Position numbers and translations under genes: made by a program. From Clostridia bacterium (GTDB lineage: Bacteria > Bacillota > Clostridia > TANB77 > CAG-508), in contig JAAWGB010000015.1 in the NCBI GenBank assembly GCA_022795075.1, forward strand, positions 1 through 35,748: a stretch of DNA of 35,748 bases. The letters are read 5' to 3'. The notes beneath the pieces are model-generated. The model was not told where the DNA came from. It searched no databases and worked only from the letters and a program-made list of their open reading frames with translations. Shown here one piece after another: positions 7,029 to 16,355 of this stretch (the stretch's first letter is position 1; each line of letters begins with the position of its first letter).

Positions 7029-9155
7029 ATGAAAATTATAAAAAGAGATGGACGAGCAGTAGATTATGATAGAGAAAAAATAAAAGTAGCAATTGAAAAG
7101 GCAAATGTAGAAGTAAGACCAAAGGAAAAAGCTAGCAAAGAAGAAATTAAAAATATTGTCCAATACATCGAAGAACTTGGCAAAAAAAGAATGCTAGTAG
7201 AAGATATTCAAGATATTATTGAACAACAATTAATGGAAATTGGAAAATATGAATTATCCAAAAAATACATTGTATATCGTTATACAAGAGCATTAGTAAG
7301 AAAACAAAATACAACAGATGAATCAATCTTGGGTTTAATTAGAAATGAAAACAAAGAATTAGCAGAAGAAAATTCAAATAAAAATACCTTATTAGCCTCT
7401 ACTCAAAGAGATTATATTGCAGGGGAAGTATCAAGAGATTTAACCAAAAGATTATTATTACCAGAAAAAATAGTAAAAGCAGATGAAGAAGGTGTGTTAC
7501 ATTTTCATGATGCAGATTATTTTGTACAACCAATCTTTAATTGCTGTTTAATTAATATATCTGATATGTTAGACAAGGGAACCGTTATGAATGGAAAGAT
7601 GATAGAAAGTCCAAAGAGTTTCCAAGTAGCATGTACCATTACAACTCAAATTATTGCAGCAGTAGCAAGTAATCAATATGGTGGACAATCTGTAGACTTA
7701 AAGCATTTAGGAAAATACTTAAGAAAAAGTTATAATAAATTTAAAGCAGAGATGCAACAAAAATATGAAGGAAAATTAACAGAAGATGTAATAGAAAATA
7801 TTGTACAAGATAGACTAAAAGCAGAGTTAAAAGCAGGTGTACAAACTATTCAATATCAAATAAATACTTTAATGACAACCAATGGACAATCACCATTTGT
7901 AACTTTATTCTTGCATTTAGAAAAAGATGACCCATATATTAAAGAAAATGCTATGATAATTGAAGAAGTATTAAAACAAAGAGAACAAGGCATTAAAAAT
8001 GACAAAGGAGTTTATGTAACACCAGCTTTTCCAAAACTAGTATATGTGTTAGATGAATTTAATAATTTAACAGGTGGAGAATATGATTATTTAACGAAAT
8101 TGGCAGTAAAATGTTCAGCTAAAAGGATGTATCCAGATTATATATCTGCTAAAAAAATGCGTGAAAATTATGAAGGAAATGTGTTTAGTCCAATGGGATG
8201 TAGAAGTTTCCTATCTACTTGGAAAGATGAAAATGGAAATCCTCAATTTGAAGGAAGATTTAATCAAGGGGTAGTAAGTATCAATTTACCACAAATAGGA
8301 ATTGTAGCAGATGGAAATGAAGAAAAGTTTTGGAAAGAATTAGAAGAAAGATTAGAACTTTGTAAAGAAGCTTTAATGTGTAGACATTATGCTTTATTGG
8401 GAACCAAATCAGACATTAGCCCAATCCATTGGCAATATGGAGCAATTGCACGTTTAGAAAAAGAAGAAACGATAGATAAATTACTATATGGAGGATATTC
8501 TACAATTTCTTTAGGATATATTGGATTATATGAAGTAACCAAACTTATGACAGGAGAATCACAAACATCTGAAAAAGGACATCAATTTGCACAAAAATTG
8601 ATGAAACATTTAAGAGCAACAACTGACAAATGGAAGAAAGAAACCAATATTGGATTTGCCTTATATGGAACTCCAGCAGAAAGCTTGTGTTATAAATTTG
8701 CAAGAATTGATAAAGAAAAATTTGGTACAATCAAAGACATAACAGACAAAGGATATTATACCAATTCTTATCATGTGGATGTAAGAGAAAAAATAGATGC
8801 TTTTGACAAACTAACCTTTGAAAGCGAATTCCAAAAAATATCATCAGGAGGTTCAATCTCATATATAGAGATTCCAAATATGGGAAAAAATATAGATGCT
8901 TTAGAAACACTTGTAAAATTCATTTATGATAACATACAATATGCAGAATTTAATACAAAATCAGATTTTTGTCATGAATGTGGATTTGATGGAGAAATTA
9001 TCATTAACAAAGATAATGAATGGGAATGCCCAAACTGTGGTAACAAAGACCATAACAAAATGACAGTAGTAAGAAGAACTTGTGGTTATTTGGGAGAAAA
9101 CTTTTGGAATGTTGGAAAAACAAAAGAAATTAGACAAAGAGTTATGCACTTGTAA
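7029..9155 (+). CDS. nrdD: Anaerobic ribonucleoside-triphosphate reductase, large subunit
   Basis: 708 residues, close to the family norm. It reduces NTPs to dNTPs using a glycyl radical and is active only without oxygen. The N-terminal ~95 residues are an ATP-cone (MKIIKRDGRAVDYDREKI). Cys648/651 and Cys667/670 form the zinc site (CHEC ... CPNC), and the radical loop RTCGYLG (Gly686) is close to the C terminus. GGAGAGGG precedes the ATG. The activase nrdG is not adjacent: downstream is an inverted repeat and then convergent gatD. The Crp/Fnr operator upstream suggests oxygen- or redox-dependent control. Confidence 0.97.
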   Translation: MKIIKRDGRAVDYDREKIKVAIEKANVEVRPKEKASKEEIKNIVQYIEELGKKRMLVEDIQDIIEQQLMEIGKYELSKKYIVYRYTRALVRKQNTTDESILGLIRNENKELAEENSNKNTLLASTQRDYIAGEVSRDLTKRLLLPEKIVKADEEGVLHFHDADYFVQPIFNCCLINISDMLDKGTVMNGKMIESPKSFQVACTITTQIIAAVASNQYGGQSVDLKHLGKYLRKSYNKFKAEMQQKYEGKLTEDVIENIVQDRLKAELKAGVQTIQYQINTLMTTNGQSPFVTLFLHLEKDDPYIKENAMIIEEVLKQREQGIKNDKGVYVTPAFPKLVYVLDEFNNLTGGEYDYLTKLAVKCSAKRMYPDYISAKKMRENYEGNVFSPMGCRSFLSTWKDENGNPQFEGRFNQGVVSINLPQIGIVADGNEEKFWKELEERLELCKEALMCRHYALLGTKSDISPIHWQYGAIARLEKEETIDKLLYGGYSTISLGYIGLYEVTKLMTGESQTSEKGHQFAQKLMKHLRATTDKWKKETNIGFALYGTPAESLCYKFARIDKEKFGTIKDITDKGYYTNSYHVDVREKIDAFDKLTFESEFQKISSGGSISYIEIPNMGKNIDALETLVKFIYDNIQYAEFNTKSDFCHECGFDGEIIINKDNEWECPNCGNKDHNKMTVVRRTCGYLGENFWNVGKTKEIRQRVMHL

Positions 9156-9284
9156 ATAAAAAAGGGGGGCAATTGGGGACGGTTCTTAATTGCTCCTTTT
9201 TGATATAAAAAATAAAATATTTCTAATTACACATAAAAAAGGGGAGCAATTAAGAACCGTCCCCAATTGCCCCCTTTTTTTCTC
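9156..9284. repeat. Large inverted repeat (REP/BIME-like) between nrdD and gatD
   Basis: The left arm (about 9157-9201) and right arm (about 9236-9284) are nearly perfect reverse complements. They contain GGGGACGGTTCTTAATTGC and are separated by an AT-rich spacer of ~35 bases. The right arm contains the last codons and stop of gatD. It can act as a bidirectional terminator. The GGGGACGGTTCT core resembles REP sequences I associate with Y1-type (RAYT) transposases in Firmicutes; that link is from memory and not verified. Confidence 0.75.
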
Positions 9285-10017
9285 CAATTCTACCAATTAA
9301 TTGTTCACGACATTTATTTTCGAAATCATCGTTTAAAGCTTCTAAAATGATGTTTTCATCATATTTTCGGTTAAGACAATATTGAATAATGTAGTCAGCA
9401 AGTTTTGGGTTTTTAGAAAGTAAAGGTCCATGTAAATAGGTGGCGATTACGTTTTTGGTAAAAAAGCCTTCTTGTGTGTCATTAAATTGATTGCCATTTC
9501 CTAATAATACAGTACCAAAAGGTTTAGTAATATTAAAGGTTTGTCCACCATGATTTTCGAATCCTATGATTTTTGTTTTTTGATTGTTTAATTCTGTTTC
9601 AATTACAATGTTTCCAATACATCTTTTTTTTCTGTCGTTACTTGCTTCTGTGTAATAGTCAAAGATTTCTAACCCCTTTATGATGTTACCTTCTGCATCT
9701 TTGTAGTACTTTCCAAATAATTGGTAAGAGCCACAAATTAATAGAAAGAATACACCAGCATCAAGGGCTTCTTGAATAGAGGATTTGTATTGGGCTAAAT
9801 CTTGTGCTAAGATATTTTGTTCTTGGTCAGCTCCTCCACCTGCAAATATTAGGTCATAATTTTTAAAGTTAGGTGGTGTATCGCCAATTGAATAGGGTTC
9901 AATTGTGGCTTTGAAACCACGCTGTTCTATTCGGTAACGTAATATTTGAATGTTACCATAATCACCATATAGTTCTAATATGTCTGGATATAAATATAAT
10001 ATTTTTAATTCTTTCAT
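9250..10017 (-). CDS. gatD: Lipid II isoglutaminyl synthase, glutaminase subunit GatD
   Basis: About 255 residues from MKELKILYLYPDILELYGD. With MurT it amidates D-Glu of lipid II to D-isoglutamine, GatD supplying ammonia from glutamine. The class I amidotransferase nucleophile is in LLICGSYQLFG and the catalytic His in YLHGPLL. The ATG at 10017 is chosen over the upstream ATG (10050) because AAAGGA lies just before it and the family begins here. The last residues (KKGAIGDGS) are encoded inside an inverted repeat, so the native C terminus has been extended or replaced by repeat insertion. It is 66 bases downstream of murT, in the usual murT-gatD order. Confidence 0.93.
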   Translation of the reverse strand: MKELKILYLYPDILELYGDYGNIQILRYRIEQRGFKATIEPYSIGDTPPNFKNYDLIFAGGGADQEQNILAQDLAQYKSSIQEALDAGVFFLLICGSYQLFGKYYKDAEGNIIKGLEIFDYYTEASNDRKKRCIGNIVIETELNNQKTKIIGFENHGGQTFNITKPFGTVLLGNGNQFNDTQEGFFTKNVIATYLHGPLLSKNPKLADYIIQYCLNRKYDENIILEALNDDFENKCREQLIGRIGEKKGAIGDGS

Positions 10018-10083
10018 TTTTTTATTTCCTTTTTTATTTTTCATTTTCATATTGTAGGGGTTGTAATTGCTTTTTAGATGTAT

Positions 10084-11408
10084 TTAATTTCTTTTTAATT
10101 TCAAGATTTCATTTCTAGTTGGTTGTAAAGATGTATAGTTTGCAATTACATATTTTTTGATATTGTTTTGGTAAAAATTTTTAACGGCTTCTGATAAGTC
10201 TAAATAGGGTTCTATTTTTTCAATAGGATAACCAGCTGTCTTAATACGAATGGCTATATCATAGGCACGAGTTCCTGCAGTAATAATTCTAGTTACATGG
10301 TTTAATTCTTCAAAGTTGATATCCCAAATCCAAGATACGTCACGTCCATCTGCCAGGTTATCGTTTAAAACAAATAGTAATTCTTTTTCGTTTTTATCTT
10401 CGTTTAGAATACGTAAACTTACATTGGCTCCTGTTGGATTTTTGGCTAAGTTTATAATGGTTGGAATTTCATTGACTTCGATTTCTTCTAATCGACCATT
10501 GTTTAAGGTAAAGGTTGATAGTGCTTTTTGGATAATTTTGGTATCAATTTGATAAAGGCGACAACACGCTATTACAGCAACAAAATTGTAAATATTATAG
10601 ATACTGTTAAATTGAATATTATAGGTAGTTTCATCAATTAAAAAGGTTCGATTGTTTAAGTCTACATGGCTGGCTAATTGATAAATTTCGTTATCTCCAT
10701 AATTACAGTTTGGGCATTTGAATTTTCCAATGTGAGAATATTGATAATATTCATATTCAATACGTGTGTTGCAAAATGGACAGAATTTTCCTTCTCCAGC
10801 TTCTTTCATGGTTGTTGTTGCATGGTCATATTTTTCAACACTAAAGTAATATACATTGGTGTTTTCTGGATTGGCTTGTCCGAAGTCTTGCTACATTTGG
10901 ATCATCATTGTTTAGAATTAGGTTTCCTTGATAAGTTTTTAAAAATTCTTGAATTCTTAAAATTAAGGATTCGACTTCTCCATTTCTGTCTAATTGGTCA
11001 CGAAAAAAGTCAAGAATTACTAAAGTGTCCAGTTTTAGGTCTTTGAAAATAACTGGTACATAGCCTTCATCTACTTCAAAGACTAAATAGTCTGCTTGGA
11101 TTTTTCCTGTTAAGGAACAATGTTTTAAAAGGGTAGATAATATACCTGTTTCCATATTGTTTCCTTCTACATTACTGATGACTTTTTTACCAGCTGTTTG
11201 GAAAACATGACCGAATGGCGTTATTTGTCATAGTTTTTCCATTGGTGGCAGTTACTGCTAGAATGGGACATTCTATTTTAAAATATTGAAATAAGTTTGG
11301 GTTCCAATCATAGGCTATTTTTCCTAAAAAGTTTCCGCCATTTTTTCTAGCAATTTTTAAGCCTAAGTGTAAGATTTTCATGGCTAATAAGATAAAAAAG
11401 TTTTTCAT
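10084..11408 (-). CDS. murT: Lipid II isoglutaminyl synthase, MurT subunit, with two CGG +1 recoding sites
   Basis: Complete only as complement(join(10084..10881,10883..11212,11214..11408)), 440 residues, normal family length. MurT is a Mur-ligase-like ATPase acting with GatD on lipid II. Seen: ATP motif ATNGKT, a four-cysteine ribbon (CPFC ... CPNC) and the DUF1727 motif DGRDVSWIWD. Frame breaks occur at codons 66 and 176. Both zero-frame codons are CGG, and skipping C gives IGHVFQ and LGQANPEN, both family-like. The ATP motif has Ala where GTNGKT is usual. AAAGGA precedes ATG 11408. If a pseudogene, the uniform lesions and intact rest would be hard to explain. Confidence 0.88.
10879..10882 (-). 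other. CGG-A +1 recoding site, murT site 2
   Basis: Coding-strand CTT-CGG-A. Skipping C (10882) gives Leu-Gly176-Gln. Without the skip, translation ends after about 13 more codons. Confidence 0.85.
11210..11213 (-). other. CGG-T +1 recoding site, murT site 1
   Basis: Coding-strand ATT-CGG-T. Skipping C (11213) gives Ile-Gly66-His, as in other MurT proteins. Without the skip a TAA is reached 8 codons later. Confidence 0.85.
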
Positions 11409-11583
11409 AGTTAGTCCTTTCACAATATATTGTTTAGTAAAAAAGCTAAACAAGTATTTATTTTATTGAATTTTGTTTTATTATAACATATGAAAAGGAA
11501 AATGTGAAATGTTTTCACTTTGAACTTTGTATAATTCTAATTTCTTAGTTTACTAAATTTTGATACTATTTTATTCTTTTTTA

Positions 11584-12192
11584 CTAGTTTTCTATAATTT
11601 CATCAATAATTTTAAATAAATTATCATAATCTCTTTTTTCATCATCAAAATATACGCCTATAAAACCTGCACTTTTTGCAGAATCTACATTGTCTTGTTT
11701 ATTATCTATAAAAATACATTCATTAGCATTTACATTTGCTTTTTGTGTAGCAATTTCAAATATTTTTGTTCCTTTTTTTGTACATTTGACATCTTCTGAA
11801 ATTATAATTGGATGAAAGATATTAAAATCCTTATTTTGTTTCATAATAATATTCATACGTTCAGTTGAATTATCTGTTATAATACCAACACGATATTTAT
11901 TATTCAACTGTTTTGCATATTCTAACATTTTTGTATCAATCGGTGTATGGATAAATGATTCTTGTAACCAATTTGGATTAAATTCAAATCCAGCCTCTTC
12001 ACAAATCAGTTTCCATACATCTTTTTCAGATAGTTTACCAGCATCTATTTTTTCATCAAATTGTTTTACTTTACTGAATAATTTTTGAGCATCTACTCCA
12101 ATTTTTTGTGAAAAATAGTTACAATTTGTATAAGAGCCAGTTTTAGCGGTTGTTAAAACTCCATCAAAATCAAAAAAAATTTTCTTTATCAT
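11584..12192 (-). CDS. HAD-superfamily hydrolase
   Basis: 202 residues. Motif I is FFDFDGVLT with the nucleophile Asp and acid/base Asp, motif II is IITDNST, and the acidic motif is FIDNKQDNVDSAKSAGF. It is probably a cytoplasmic phosphatase of the haloacid dehalogenase type; the substrate is not predictable. AAGGAGG lies 7-13 bases before the ATG. It is transcribed alone, opposite to the HD-domain gene. Confidence 0.85.
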   Translation of the reverse strand: MIKKIFFDFDGVLTTAKTGSYTNCNYFSQKIGVDAQKLFSKVKQFDEKIDAGKLSEKDVWKLICEEAGFEFNPNWLQESFIHTPIDTKMLEYAKQLNNKYRVGIITDNSTERMNIIMKQNKDFNIFHPIIISEDVKCTKKGTKIFEIATQKANVNANECIFIDNKQDNVDSAKSAGFIGVYFDDEKRDYDNLFKIIDEIIEN

Positions 12193-12262
12193 ATACTGTT
12201 CCTCCTTTTTTTATAGTATATAATATATTGGAAAAAGAGTAAACCTATTATAAACTAAATTA

Positions 12263-12291
12263 TTGACAATGTATATTTTTCGTGTTTTAAT
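12263..12291 (+). promoter_or_regulatory. Promoter of the HD-domain gene
   Basis: TTGACA (12263-12268), 17-base spacer, TTTAAT (12286-12291), 34 bases before the start codon. Confidence 0.65.
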
Positions 12292-12325
12292 ACAATAAAG
12301 ATAAAATTTAAAGGAGATAATGTTA

Positions 12326-12874
12326 ATGAATTATGAAAAATGTATCAATAAAATTATAGAATATGCAACAAACTTTTATGATACTTTAGATTTTGCACAT
12401 AATATAGAGCATGGAAAAAGAGTTGTAAGAAATGCAGAAAAAATAGCTCAAATAGAAGGTGGAAATCTCTTTTTAATAGAGGCAGGTGCATGGTTACACC
12501 AATTTCATGACAAAATTGATGAAGTAAATAGCTTTATAAAAACATTAGATATTGATAATGAACTAAAGAATAAATTATACGAAATTGTAAAATGTAGACC
12601 TCAATATATGAATGATAATTCTTTATTGGAAAGTAAAATAGTATATGATGCAGACGCGATTGAAGTACTTAGTACTTATGGTATGATAAGAGAAGTAATT
12701 TGTAATGCAAAATGCAGAAATAAAGAATGGGAAAAATCAGTTGAAGATACTATCAAAGTACAAAAAAGATTTAAGGAAAAATTAAAAACTAAAACAGCAC
12801 AAAAAATGTTAGAAAAGGATTTCGAAGTAATAGAAGAATTTTGGGAATTATATAAAAAATGGTCTTACCTATAA
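12326..12874 (+). CDS. HD-domain phosphohydrolase-like protein
   Basis: About 182 residues. HNIEHGKRVVRNA followed by GAWLHQFHD matches the metal-binding His/Asp pattern of HD domains (the second element is HQFHD rather than the usual HD doublet), with a later VYDADAIEV. Such proteins hydrolyse nucleotides or phosphate esters with divalent metals. ATG 12326 is preferred to 12320 because AAGGAG at 12311 is too close to the latter. It is followed closely by a 48-aa ORF and a pentapeptide-repeat gene on the same strand. Substrate unknown. Confidence 0.75.
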   Translation: MNYEKCINKIIEYATNFYDTLDFAHNIEHGKRVVRNAEKIAQIEGGNLFLIEAGAWLHQFHDKIDEVNSFIKTLDIDNELKNKLYEIVKCRPQYMNDNSLLESKIVYDADAIEVLSTYGMIREVICNAKCRNKEWEKSVEDTIKVQKRFKEKLKTKTAQKMLEKDFEVIEEFWELYKKWSYL

Positions 12875-12908
12875 TTGAAAAAAACAATAAAAATAAAAGG
12901 GAAAAAGA

Positions 12909-13055
12909 ATGGAAAAGGCAATCGAATTTAATATTAGTAAGGAAGAATTAAAAAAATATTTAGAAGAATGTCTAACAGAAGAAAATATAGAGTATGAAAT
13001 AAAAATGAAGGATAGATGGATTGAAAATTATAAAAATCCAATCAAATTATTTTGA
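12909..13055 (+). CDS. Small hypothetical protein (48 aa)
   Basis: ATG preceded by AAAGGGAAAAAG, in line with the neighbours and 34 bases after the HD gene. The product is charged, probably helical (EELKKYLEECLTEENIEYEIK), with no membrane segment or motif. The ribosome binding site and position favour a real gene; function unknown. Confidence 0.5.
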   Translation: MEKAIEFNISKEELKKYLEECLTEENIEYEIKMKDRWIENYKNPIKLF

Positions 13056-13094
13056 TAAGAATTGTTATAAATACAAATGAATGAGGTGGAATAA

Positions 13095-13727
13095 TTGAAT
13101 ATTTTAAGACCACAAAATCTTACGATGCAAGAATTAAAAAAAGGATATTTAACAGATATTCGAGAAGAAGAAACAAGAAATTATTGTAATTTTGAAAACG
13201 AAGATGTAAATAATATAAATTTATATGAAGTTGAATTTAAACATTGTAGATTTAACAACATTTGTATGCAGAAAGGAAGATTAGAAAAACTAACATTTAA
13301 AGATGTTAGTTTTGAACAATGTAATTTTTCTAATACAGAATTGATAGAAACAACTTTTATTAGGTGTGAATTTAATAATTGTAAGCTTGCTGGATGTAAT
13401 TTTGCAGAAAACAGGTTATACAATGTTGCCTATATAGAAACCAATGCAAGTTATATGAACGTATCAATAGCCAGCTTAGAAAACGTATTATTTAAAGATA
13501 CAAGCTTGAAAAATAGTTACTTTCAAGAAAACAAAATAAAAAATATTTATTTTGACAATACAGACTTAACACAAGCAAGATTTTTTCATACAAGTTTGAA
13601 AGATATTGATTTATCCAATAGTAAAATAGAGAAAATAGCAATTTCACTAGAGGATGTAAAAGGTGCCATAATAGATTCGTTTCAAGCAATCGATTTATTA
13701 TATTTGATAGGTGTAAAAGTAAAATAA
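13095..13727 (+). CDS. Pentapeptide-repeat protein
   Basis: 210 residues from TTG with GAGGTGG about 8 bases upstream. Repeated five-residue units with central Leu/Phe or Asn (for example FKHCRFNNIC, FEQCNFSNTEL, FIRCEFNNCKLAGCNF) predict a right-handed quadrilateral beta helix. Some proteins of this shape mimic DNA and protect gyrase, but many have unknown roles; nothing here points to one. No signal peptide. Confidence 0.85.
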   Translation: MNILRPQNLTMQELKKGYLTDIREEETRNYCNFENEDVNNINLYEVEFKHCRFNNICMQKGRLEKLTFKDVSFEQCNFSNTELIETTFIRCEFNNCKLAGCNFAENRLYNVAYIETNASYMNVSIASLENVLFKDTSLKNSYFQENKIKNIYFDNTDLTQARFFHTSLKDIDLSNSKIEKIAISLEDVKGAIIDSFQAIDLLYLIGVKVK

Positions 13728-13873
13728 AGAGCATGAATTAGGAAGAATGTTTATACAAAATATAAAACATTTTGTAAACTAAATGTTAAAAAAGTGCGAA
13801 TTATTCACAAAAAAACGTCCTAAATTAAAAAACTGTGTTATAATGGTAATATAAAAAGAGAAAGAAGAGAAAT

Positions 13874-14758
13874 ATGAAAAATGAAAAAATTTTATTAAAA
13901 GACATACTGAAATTTAATGAATTGCGAAAAGAATATCCAGAAAGAAGAATTAAATTAAGATTTAATAAATATAAAGAATATGAAGATATAACCTATAACT
14001 TTGTTGAGTGGTATAAAGAAGATAAGGACGCAAAGAAATTTAAAGATAGTTTGCTAACGATATGGTCTCAAAAACAAAAACGTATTCAAGATAATGAAAT
14101 TATTTTTCAATTTATAGAAATTATGCCACATAAATGGCTATTGGTAGACGTACATAAAATTATTGATACCCAAGGAAATATTGCGAAGGCCAAAACCCTA
14201 GCAGAATATACACCTTATTTTGGAAGATTAACAGTTGATTTTACAAATAGAGGTCAAAATTGGTTTTATACAAGTGAAAGTATAATAGATGATGTAGAAA
14301 TTTGTGAAATTACTAAAAAGCATTATTTGGAACTAGAAGAAGAATTTAATGGTTATGAAAATGTATGTAAAAAATTTAAAGCTTTAAAACAAGTAATTGA
14401 TGTTGAAACTTGGAAAAATGCTTTAAGTGCAGTATATGGTGTATATGTAATAACTGATATTCATACGGGGAAATTATATATTGGTTCAGCATATGGAGAA
14501 AATGGAATTTATGGTAGGTGGAAAACATATTTAACGTGTGGATTTGATAAAGAAGAAGTGGAAGATGTTGAATATCCCAATAAACAATTAAAACAATTAG
14601 TAAAACAAAAGGGAATGTCCTACCTAGAGGAAAATTTTCAATATTCCATTTTAGAAATTGCACCCAAAACGCAAATAGGAAAAGAAACGGTATTGCAAAG
14701 AGAAAGATATTGGAAGGAAGCATTAAAAAGTAGAGAATTTGGCTATAATGATAATTAA
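13874..14758 (+). CDS. GIY-YIG nuclease-domain protein
   Basis: 294 residues. The N-terminal ~170 residues are charged and unassigned. Residues from about 187 carry the GIY-YIG signature (YGVYVITD ... GKLYIGSA), a downstream conserved Arg (YGRW) and a Glu in VLQRERYWKE. Such domains cut DNA in restriction, repair or mobile-intron contexts. No transposon or restriction partner is adjacent, so it may be a solitary defence or housekeeping enzyme. AGAAGAG lies before the ATG. Confidence 0.8.
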   Translation: MKNEKILLKDILKFNELRKEYPERRIKLRFNKYKEYEDITYNFVEWYKEDKDAKKFKDSLLTIWSQKQKRIQDNEIIFQFIEIMPHKWLLVDVHKIIDTQGNIAKAKTLAEYTPYFGRLTVDFTNRGQNWFYTSESIIDDVEICEITKKHYLELEEEFNGYENVCKKFKALKQVIDVETWKNALSAVYGVYVITDIHTGKLYIGSAYGENGIYGRWKTYLTCGFDKEEVEDVEYPNKQLKQLVKQKGMSYLEENFQYSILEIAPKTQIGKETVLQRERYWKEALKSREFGYNDN

Positions 14759-14811
14759 AATTTTAGGAAATTAAGAATAAGATAGCTTAGAAAGACTAGT
14801 GGAGGTGAGAA

Positions 14812-15606
14812 ATGAAATATATTAATCGTCCCAATAAATTAGGAACCATCAAACTAACGAAAGATAATTATTATGTTGTATTAGATTTTGACAAAACGAT
14901 AACGAATCAAGAAAGTTTGGATTCGTGGATGGCTTTAGTAGATTTTGACATATATGGAGAAAATTGCAAAAAAGATATCGAAAAATTAAATGCTAAATAT
15001 GAACCATTTGAATTAGATTACACATTAGATGAAAAAGTAAAAGAAAAGTATATGAAAGAATGGTATCAAAAAAGTATGGATTTACTATATCGATATAAAC
15101 TAACAAACTCCAATCTAAAAAAAGCTCTGCAAAAAGATACTTTAAACTTTAGAAAAGGAGCAAAAGATTTTTTACAAAAGTTGCAACAAGATAATATACC
15201 TGTTATTATATTATCAGCAGGAATTGGAAATGTAATAGAGGAATTTTTAAAAAAGCAAGAATGTTACACCAATAATATTTTTATTATTAGTAATTTTGTT
15301 TTATTTGAAAACGACCAAATGAAACCATTTACAGCACCGATTTTACATTCTATGAATAAAAGAATAGAAGGAAAATTGCTAGAACCATTGCAAAGAGCAA
15401 TCAATCAAAAGCAATATGCAATTCTTTGTGGAGATATTATAGAAGATATACAAATGATAGCAAAAGAAAAATTAGAAAATACCATAACAATAGGATTTTT
15501 AAATAACAAAATAAAAGAAAATTTAGAAGTTTATCAAAAAAACTATGATATTGTATTAACAGATGAAGAAGCGTGTTTTCAAGAAGTAGAAAAAATAATA
15601 TATTAA
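14812..15606 (+). CDS. HAD-family phosphatase, UMPH-1 (pyrimidine 5'-nucleotidase)-like
   Basis: 264 residues. The nucleophile motif is VVLDFDKTITNQ, motif II is IILSAGIG, and LHSMNKR and CGDIIEDI follow. LHSMNK corresponds to the IHTFNK string of UMPH-1/cN-III nucleotidases, and the overall order fits that branch. A cytoplasmic nucleotidase or related phosphatase is likely; a phosphoserine-phosphatase-like enzyme is the alternative. GGAGGTGAG before the ATG is a strong ribosome binding site. Confidence 0.75.
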   Translation: MKYINRPNKLGTIKLTKDNYYVVLDFDKTITNQESLDSWMALVDFDIYGENCKKDIEKLNAKYEPFELDYTLDEKVKEKYMKEWYQKSMDLLYRYKLTNSNLKKALQKDTLNFRKGAKDFLQKLQQDNIPVIILSAGIGNVIEEFLKKQECYTNNIFIISNFVLFENDQMKPFTAPILHSMNKRIEGKLLEPLQRAINQKQYAILCGDIIEDIQMIAKEKLENTITIGFLNNKIKENLEVYQKNYDIVLTDEEACFQEVEKIIY

Positions 15607-15671
15607 GTAAGTTATTGTTTGGAAGATGTTAAAAAAACAGTAATTTAGAGTAAGAAAGGAAGATTGATAAA

Positions 15672-16355
15672 ATGAAGAAATTTGGCAATATTTTATGGGG
15701 AGTTGTGTTGATTGTAGTTGGCGTTATTTTTGGCTTAAATGCAATGGGATTGACACATATTAATATTTTTTTTAGAGGTTGGTGGACATTGTTTATAATT
15801 GTTCCAAGTTTTATTGAATTATTTAGAAGGTCCAATAAAATGTGGAGTTTTATATGGTTTTGTATTGGAATAGTTTTATTATTGTGTGCCCAAGGAATTT
15901 TATCTTTTGAGCTAGTAGGTAAATTAATTTTTCCATTTATTTTAGTTATGATAGGACTTAGCATTATTTTTAAAGATACTTTTAATCACAAAATAGCAGA
16001 AAAAATTAGAACTTTAAATAGTAACAAAAGGGAATTGGGAGAGTATTGTGCTACTTTTGGAGAACAAAAAAGTGACTTGTCAGGTGAAGAGTTTAAAGGA
16101 GCAAATTTAGATGCAGTCTTTGGAAGCGTTGATTTTGATATTTCAAAAGCTATTATTAAAAAGGATGAAGTAATCAATGCAAATGCTATTTTTGGTGGCG
16201 TTGAAATAAGAGTTCCAACAGGTGTAAATATTAAGGTAAAAGCAACCCCTATTTTTGGAGGTGTAGATAATAAAGCAAATGCACAATATAATGAAAGTTT
16301 ACCAACTATTTATATTAATGCTGTAGCTCTATTTGGAGGTGTTGAGATAAAATGA
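15672..16355 (+). CDS. LiaF-like membrane protein (envelope stress)
   Basis: 227 residues. The first ~110 contain about four transmembrane segments (DUF5668/LiaI-LiaF type). The C-terminal part repeats short beta elements (AVFGSVDFD, AIFGGVEIR, PIFGGVDNK, ALFGGVEIK), as in the LiaF C-terminal domain. LiaF proteins modulate cell-envelope stress two-component systems, but no histidine kinase is in the window. It overlaps the next gene by 4 bases (ATGA), indicating translational coupling. Confidence 0.85.
   Translation: MKKFGNILWGVVLIVVGVIFGLNAMGLTHINIFFRGWWTLFIIVPSFIELFRRSNKMWSFIWFCIGIVLLLCAQGILSFELVGKLIFPFILVMIGLSIIFKDTFNHKIAEKIRTLNSNKRELGEYCATFGEQKSDLSGEEFKGANLDAVFGSVDFDISKAIIKKDEVINANAIFGGVEIRVPTGVNIKVKATPIFGGVDNKANAQYNESLPTIYINAVALFGGVEIK

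Noticed and set aside
13728..13873. Promoter for the GIY-YIG gene
   Set aside because: A TATAAT is present near 13840 but no acceptable -35 element was found at the right spacing, so it is not listed as a feature.
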